Shown one piece after another: positions 61,629-64,000 of a stretch of DNA of 64,000 nucleotides. The notes beneath the pieces were generated by a model. It searched no databases, was not told where the DNA came from, and saw only the letters and a program-made list of their open reading frames with translations. Position 1 is the stretch's first letter. Each line of letters opens with the position of its first letter. The DNA lies in NCBI GenBank assembly GCA_020426505.1, contig JAGQPX010000071.1, positions 1 through 64,000 of the forward strand, read 5' to 3'. The position numbers and the translations under genes were made by a program. Origin of the DNA: Planctomycetaceae bacterium (GTDB taxonomy: Bacteria; Planctomycetota; Planctomycetia; Planctomycetales; Planctomycetaceae).

Positions 61629-62915
61629 TCACGCGCCGAGTTGCACCAGCTCAGCGGGGGGTGCTGACTCGATGAGTTTGAGATCGAAGCGATCCTGCAA
61701 AACCTGAAAGACGTTTGGCGAGACAAACGCAGGCGGCACCGGTCCGACGCGGATGCCTTTCACGTCGAGGGCCAGCAGACTCAACAGAACCGCAACCGCC
61801 TTCTGCTCGAACCAGGAGAGCACGATCTCCAACGGCAGTTCGTTCACGCCGCAGTCGAACGCCTGCGAGAGCGCAAGAGCCACCTGCACGGCTCCGTAGG
61901 CGTCGTTGCACTGACCCATGTCGAGCAACCGTGGCAGGCCCGCGACCGTGCCGTAATCGTGATTGCGAATCCGATACTTGCCACAGCCGAGCGTGAGAAT
62001 CACCGATTCTTGCTGAGCCGACTCAGCCAATTGCGTGTAGTAGTTACGACCCGCCTCAGCTCCATCGCACCCGCCGATGAGATAGAAACGTTTCAACTCA
62101 CCTGACTTGACGGCATCGACCACCTTCTCAGCGAGACTCAGGATCACGCTGTGATGGAAGCCGATCGTCGACTCGCGCACTTTGTTCTCAGGCAGCGGAT
62201 CGCACTGCTTGGCCTTCTCGATAACGGCTGAAAAGTCATTGTCCTTGAGGCGATTCCCTCCCGGAACGGCGGTCACGCGGGTCGTGAACAGCCGGTCCGC
62301 ATACGTGTCCGGCGGGATCAACACACAATTGGTCGTGCCGAGAATCGGGCCGGAGAAGAGCGGGAACTCCCACTGCTGGTTCTGCCACGGCCCACCGTAA
62401 TGACCCGCAAGATGCGGATGCTTCTTGAGTTCCGGATAACTGTGAGCCGGCAGCATCTCACCATGCGTGTAGACATTGACTCCATGCCCGGTTGACTGAT
62501 CCAGCAAGTCCAGCAGGTCGACCATGTCGTGACCCGTCACCAGAATGCCGGGGCCTGCTTTCGTGCCTTCGTAGACGGTCGTCGGTTCCGGAGTTCCCAG
62601 CCGTTCGGTGTGCCCCTCGTCGAGCATCTGCATCACCCGGATGTTCTGACGTCCGCATTCGAGAACGAGTTCGAGGAGACTCTCCATGTCGAAGTTGACA
62701 TTCGTCACCGTGGCGAACAACGCCTCTTCGATGAAGGCACTCACGTTCTCGTCCGTCTTGCCGAGTCGGCGGGCATGGTTGGCGTAAGCTGCCATCCCTT
62801 TGACGCCGTAGAGGAGAATCTCCTGCAGCGACTGCATGTCTTCATCCTTGCCACAGACGCCGATGTCTGTGCAGCCGGTGCCGTTCTGAGTCTGTTCACA
62901 TTGGTTACAGAACAT
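61629..62915 (-). CDS. hcp: Hybrid cluster protein, short (class III-like) form
   Basis: A 428-residue hybrid cluster protein (hydroxylamine/NO reductase family). The N-terminal FeS ligands are spaced C-x2-C-x8-C-x5-C (CNQCEQTQNGTGC...C). Hybrid-cluster ligands follow: THGEMLPAHSY, TTNCVLIPP, LTLGCGKYRI, GQCNDAYGAV and SWFEQKAVAVL. Compared with E. coli Hcp (about 550 residues), about 110 residues directly after the N-terminal cysteines are missing, the deletion that defines class III. It probably reduces NO or hydroxylamine, or acts in S-nitrosylation control. No Hcr reductase gene is adjacent. It is divergent from an Rrf2-family regulator. Confidence 0.93.
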   Translation of the reverse strand: MFCNQCEQTQNGTGCTDIGVCGKDEDMQSLQEILLYGVKGMAAYANHARRLGKTDENVSAFIEEALFATVTNVNFDMESLLELVLECGRQNIRVMQMLDEGHTERLGTPEPTTVYEGTKAGPGILVTGHDMVDLLDLLDQSTGHGVNVYTHGEMLPAHSYPELKKHPHLAGHYGGPWQNQQWEFPLFSGPILGTTNCVLIPPDTYADRLFTTRVTAVPGGNRLKDNDFSAVIEKAKQCDPLPENKVRESTIGFHHSVILSLAEKVVDAVKSGELKRFYLIGGCDGAEAGRNYYTQLAESAQQESVILTLGCGKYRIRNHDYGTVAGLPRLLDMGQCNDAYGAVQVALALSQAFDCGVNELPLEIVLSWFEQKAVAVLLSLLALDVKGIRVGPVPPAFVSPNVFQVLQDRFDLKLIESAPPAELVQLGA

Positions 62916-63059
62916 GGGGTCTCCTCAGGTCGTGTTGAGATTGAAGTGAGTTTTCAGTGATCCGCCTGCGGGTTGGCCTGACGTTGCTGATCGCGGAATC
63001 CGTTGCTCCACGCTGTCCAAACAACACTCATGCCTTACGGACTCTTTCGCTTGGAACAA

Positions 63060-63081
63060 AAGAGGACATTCGCATCCTCTT
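63060..63081. promoter_or_regulatory. Probable operator palindrome between hcp and the Rrf2 gene
   Basis: AAGAGGA (63060-63066) and TCCTCTT (63075-63081) are perfect inverted repeats around an eight-base spacer, 22 bases in all. Size and AAGA...TCTT ends resemble NsrR-type operators (AAGATGC...GCATCTT). It lies between the divergent hcp and Rrf2 starts. A direct GGTCC repeat also occurs at 63123-63139. Binding by the adjacent regulator is inference. Confidence 0.55.
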
Positions 63082-63178
63082 CTCTAGTTCGTGAGATTAA
63101 TTGTTGCCATTTCGGATGTCAAGGTCCTAAAATAGGTCCAGCTGGGGATTTCCCACACGGCTTCAAACGAATGACATC

Positions 63179-63667
63179 ATGATCTCACAAACCGTCGAAT
63201 ACGCACTCCGAGCGATCGCCACGATTGCTCAGCACGAAGGGAAACCATGCACGGCTAAGCAGCTTTCTGCGATCACGCAGGTGCCGGCGGCGTATCTCTC
63301 GAAGGTGATGCAGGGGCTCGTGCGAGGCGGCGTCGTTAGTTCACAGCGGGGATTGCACGGAGGGTTCCTCCTGACGTCATCCCCCTCGGAACTCTCAGTG
63401 CTCGATGTGATCAACGCCGTCGAACCGATGCAACGACTGCACGAGTGCCCGCTGGGCATTCAGTCGCACGGCTCCAATCTCTGCCCGCTGCACCGCCGCC
63501 TCGATCAGGCGATGGCGACCATCGAAGAAATGTTTCAGGAGACCACGATCGCAGACCTGCTCTCTGAGACAGGAAGTGTGACGCCGTTGTGTGAGGAGAA
63601 AAAAGTCTATTCACTCGACACCAACGCACGCCGTGCGAAGTCGCGTCAAACATCAGGAAAGTCGTGA
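63179..63667 (+). CDS. Rrf2-family transcriptional regulator (NsrR-like)
   Basis: A 162-residue Rrf2-family regulator. The winged helix opens ISQTVEYALRAIATIAQHEG and continues LSAITQVPAAYLSKVMQGL. The FeS-ligand region is LHECPLGIQSHGSNLCPLHR: two cysteines twelve residues apart plus two histidines, not the C-x5-C-x5-C of classical NsrR, so the cluster, if any, may have mixed ligands. A third cysteine lies near residue 140 (LCEEKK). It is divergent from hcp and is likely to regulate it. The next gene starts four bases after its stop. Confidence 0.88.
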   Translation: MISQTVEYALRAIATIAQHEGKPCTAKQLSAITQVPAAYLSKVMQGLVRGGVVSSQRGLHGGFLLTSSPSELSVLDVINAVEPMQRLHECPLGIQSHGSNLCPLHRRLDQAMATIEEMFQETTIADLLSETGSVTPLCEEKKVYSLDTNARRAKSRQTSGKS

Positions 63668-63671
63668 ACTG

Positions 63672-64000
63672 ATGAAGCTGTCAGATCAATCGCAACGGTT
63701 CTTCCCGGTCGGCATGACCTTCATTGCTGTCACACTGATCGTGCTGACCTCGCACGAGGCAAACGCTCAGTTGGACTTTGAAGCGGCACCGATCAACTAC
63801 GAGACGGCTGCCGAATCGAACAGGATCGCAGAACTGGCGGTGCGCATCGAGAAAGGCGAAGTCACGTTGGAGTACGACAAAGAGCATGGGTACCTCAAAT
63901 CGCTGCTGGCGCATTTGAACGTGCCCATTTCGTCGCAGATGCTTGTGTATTCCAAGACGAGCTTTCAACTGCGTAAGATCTCCCCCCGACGTCCGCGAGC
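63672..64000 (+). CDS. Secreted protein of unknown function, 3' end cut by the window
   Basis: An ATG at 63672, four bases after the Rrf2 gene, opens a frame that stays open for 109 codons to the window edge. A signal peptide (FIAVTLIVLTSHEANA) is followed by a charged region and LNVPISSQMLVYSKTSFQLR. I do not assign a family from this fragment. The tight spacing suggests co-transcription with the regulator. Confidence 0.75.
   Translation, partial: MKLSDQSQRFFPVGMTFIAVTLIVLTSHEANAQLDFEAAPINYETAAESNRIAELAVRIEKGEVTLEYDKEHGYLKSLLAHLNVPISSQMLVYSKTSFQLRKISPRRPR

Noticed and set aside
61364..61726. An N-terminal extension of the protoglobin frame
   Set aside because: It runs through the composite repeat and overlaps hcp; the globin-like part begins at the ATG at 61363.

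Overview
The window reads like part of a chromosome from a marine or freshwater planctomycete (Pirellulales/Planctomycetales type). Evidence for this is the secreted Cys-type sulfatases, a Tat-exported Gfo/Idh/MocA oxidoreductase, a ThuA-like secreted protein, HEAT/TPR and PilZ/TPR proteins, a GldG-like ABC system, a formylglycine-generating enzyme, moderately high G+C, and many intergenic palindromic repeats. No rRNA, tRNA, CRISPR array, transposase or prophage was seen. The assignment rests on gene content only; no marker gene is present.

Layout. 0.1-5.7 kb, plus strand: MFS permease, PhyH dioxygenase, HEAT/TPR secreted protein, PduO-type cobalamin adenosyltransferase. 5.7-11.5 kb: two sulfatases, a thioredoxin lipoprotein and a Tat-exported oxidoreductase on the minus strand; a response regulator on the plus strand sits behind a near-consensus sigma-54 promoter. 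11.5-14.7 kb: a palindromic repeat, an AsmA-like protein and a Cys-rich protein. 15.1-20.5 kb: a three-gene GldA/GldFG/DUF4340 operon. 20.6-23.4 kb: a repeat, a GT2 glycosyltransferase and a GT-C membrane protein. 23.6-29.5 kb: an incomplete tad/Flp pilus locus (pilin, CpaA, CpaB, CpaC secretin, CpaE/TadZ; no TadA, TadB or TadC). 29.5-31.7 kb: DinB and FolC.

31.8-40.2 kb, minus strand: the most distinctive region. Five co-directional genes, the first four overlapping head to tail, encode a small unknown protein, a MoxR AAA+ ATPase, a second small unknown protein, a degenerate vWA plus propeller-like protein, and a very large helical-repeat plus propeller-like protein. This matches the MoxR-vWA-beta-propeller (bpX) ternary systems that have been proposed, from comparative genomics, to be biological conflict systems.

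40.2-49.1 kb: housekeeping genes (hpt, comEC, birA, an RNase HII-like protein, a ThuA-like protein, tex). 49.2-53.6 kb: a second MoxR-like ATPase with an MBL-fold hydrolase, a formylglycine-generating enzyme that could mature the two sulfatases, and a ThDP decarboxylase split over two genes. 53.7-60.6 kb: a large PAS-PAS-HK-REC-REC-HPt hybrid kinase, a parallel beta-helix protein bracketed by repeats, and a double-PilZ/TPR membrane protein. 60.8-64 kb: a probable nitrosative-stress unit of protoglobin, a short (class III-like) hybrid cluster protein, a divergent Rrf2 regulator with a perfect 7-bp-arm palindrome between them, and the start of a secreted protein cut by the window edge.

Several families of large palindromic repeats lie between genes. 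One lies inside the reading frame of the largest ternary-system gene, and one overlaps the folC stop codon.
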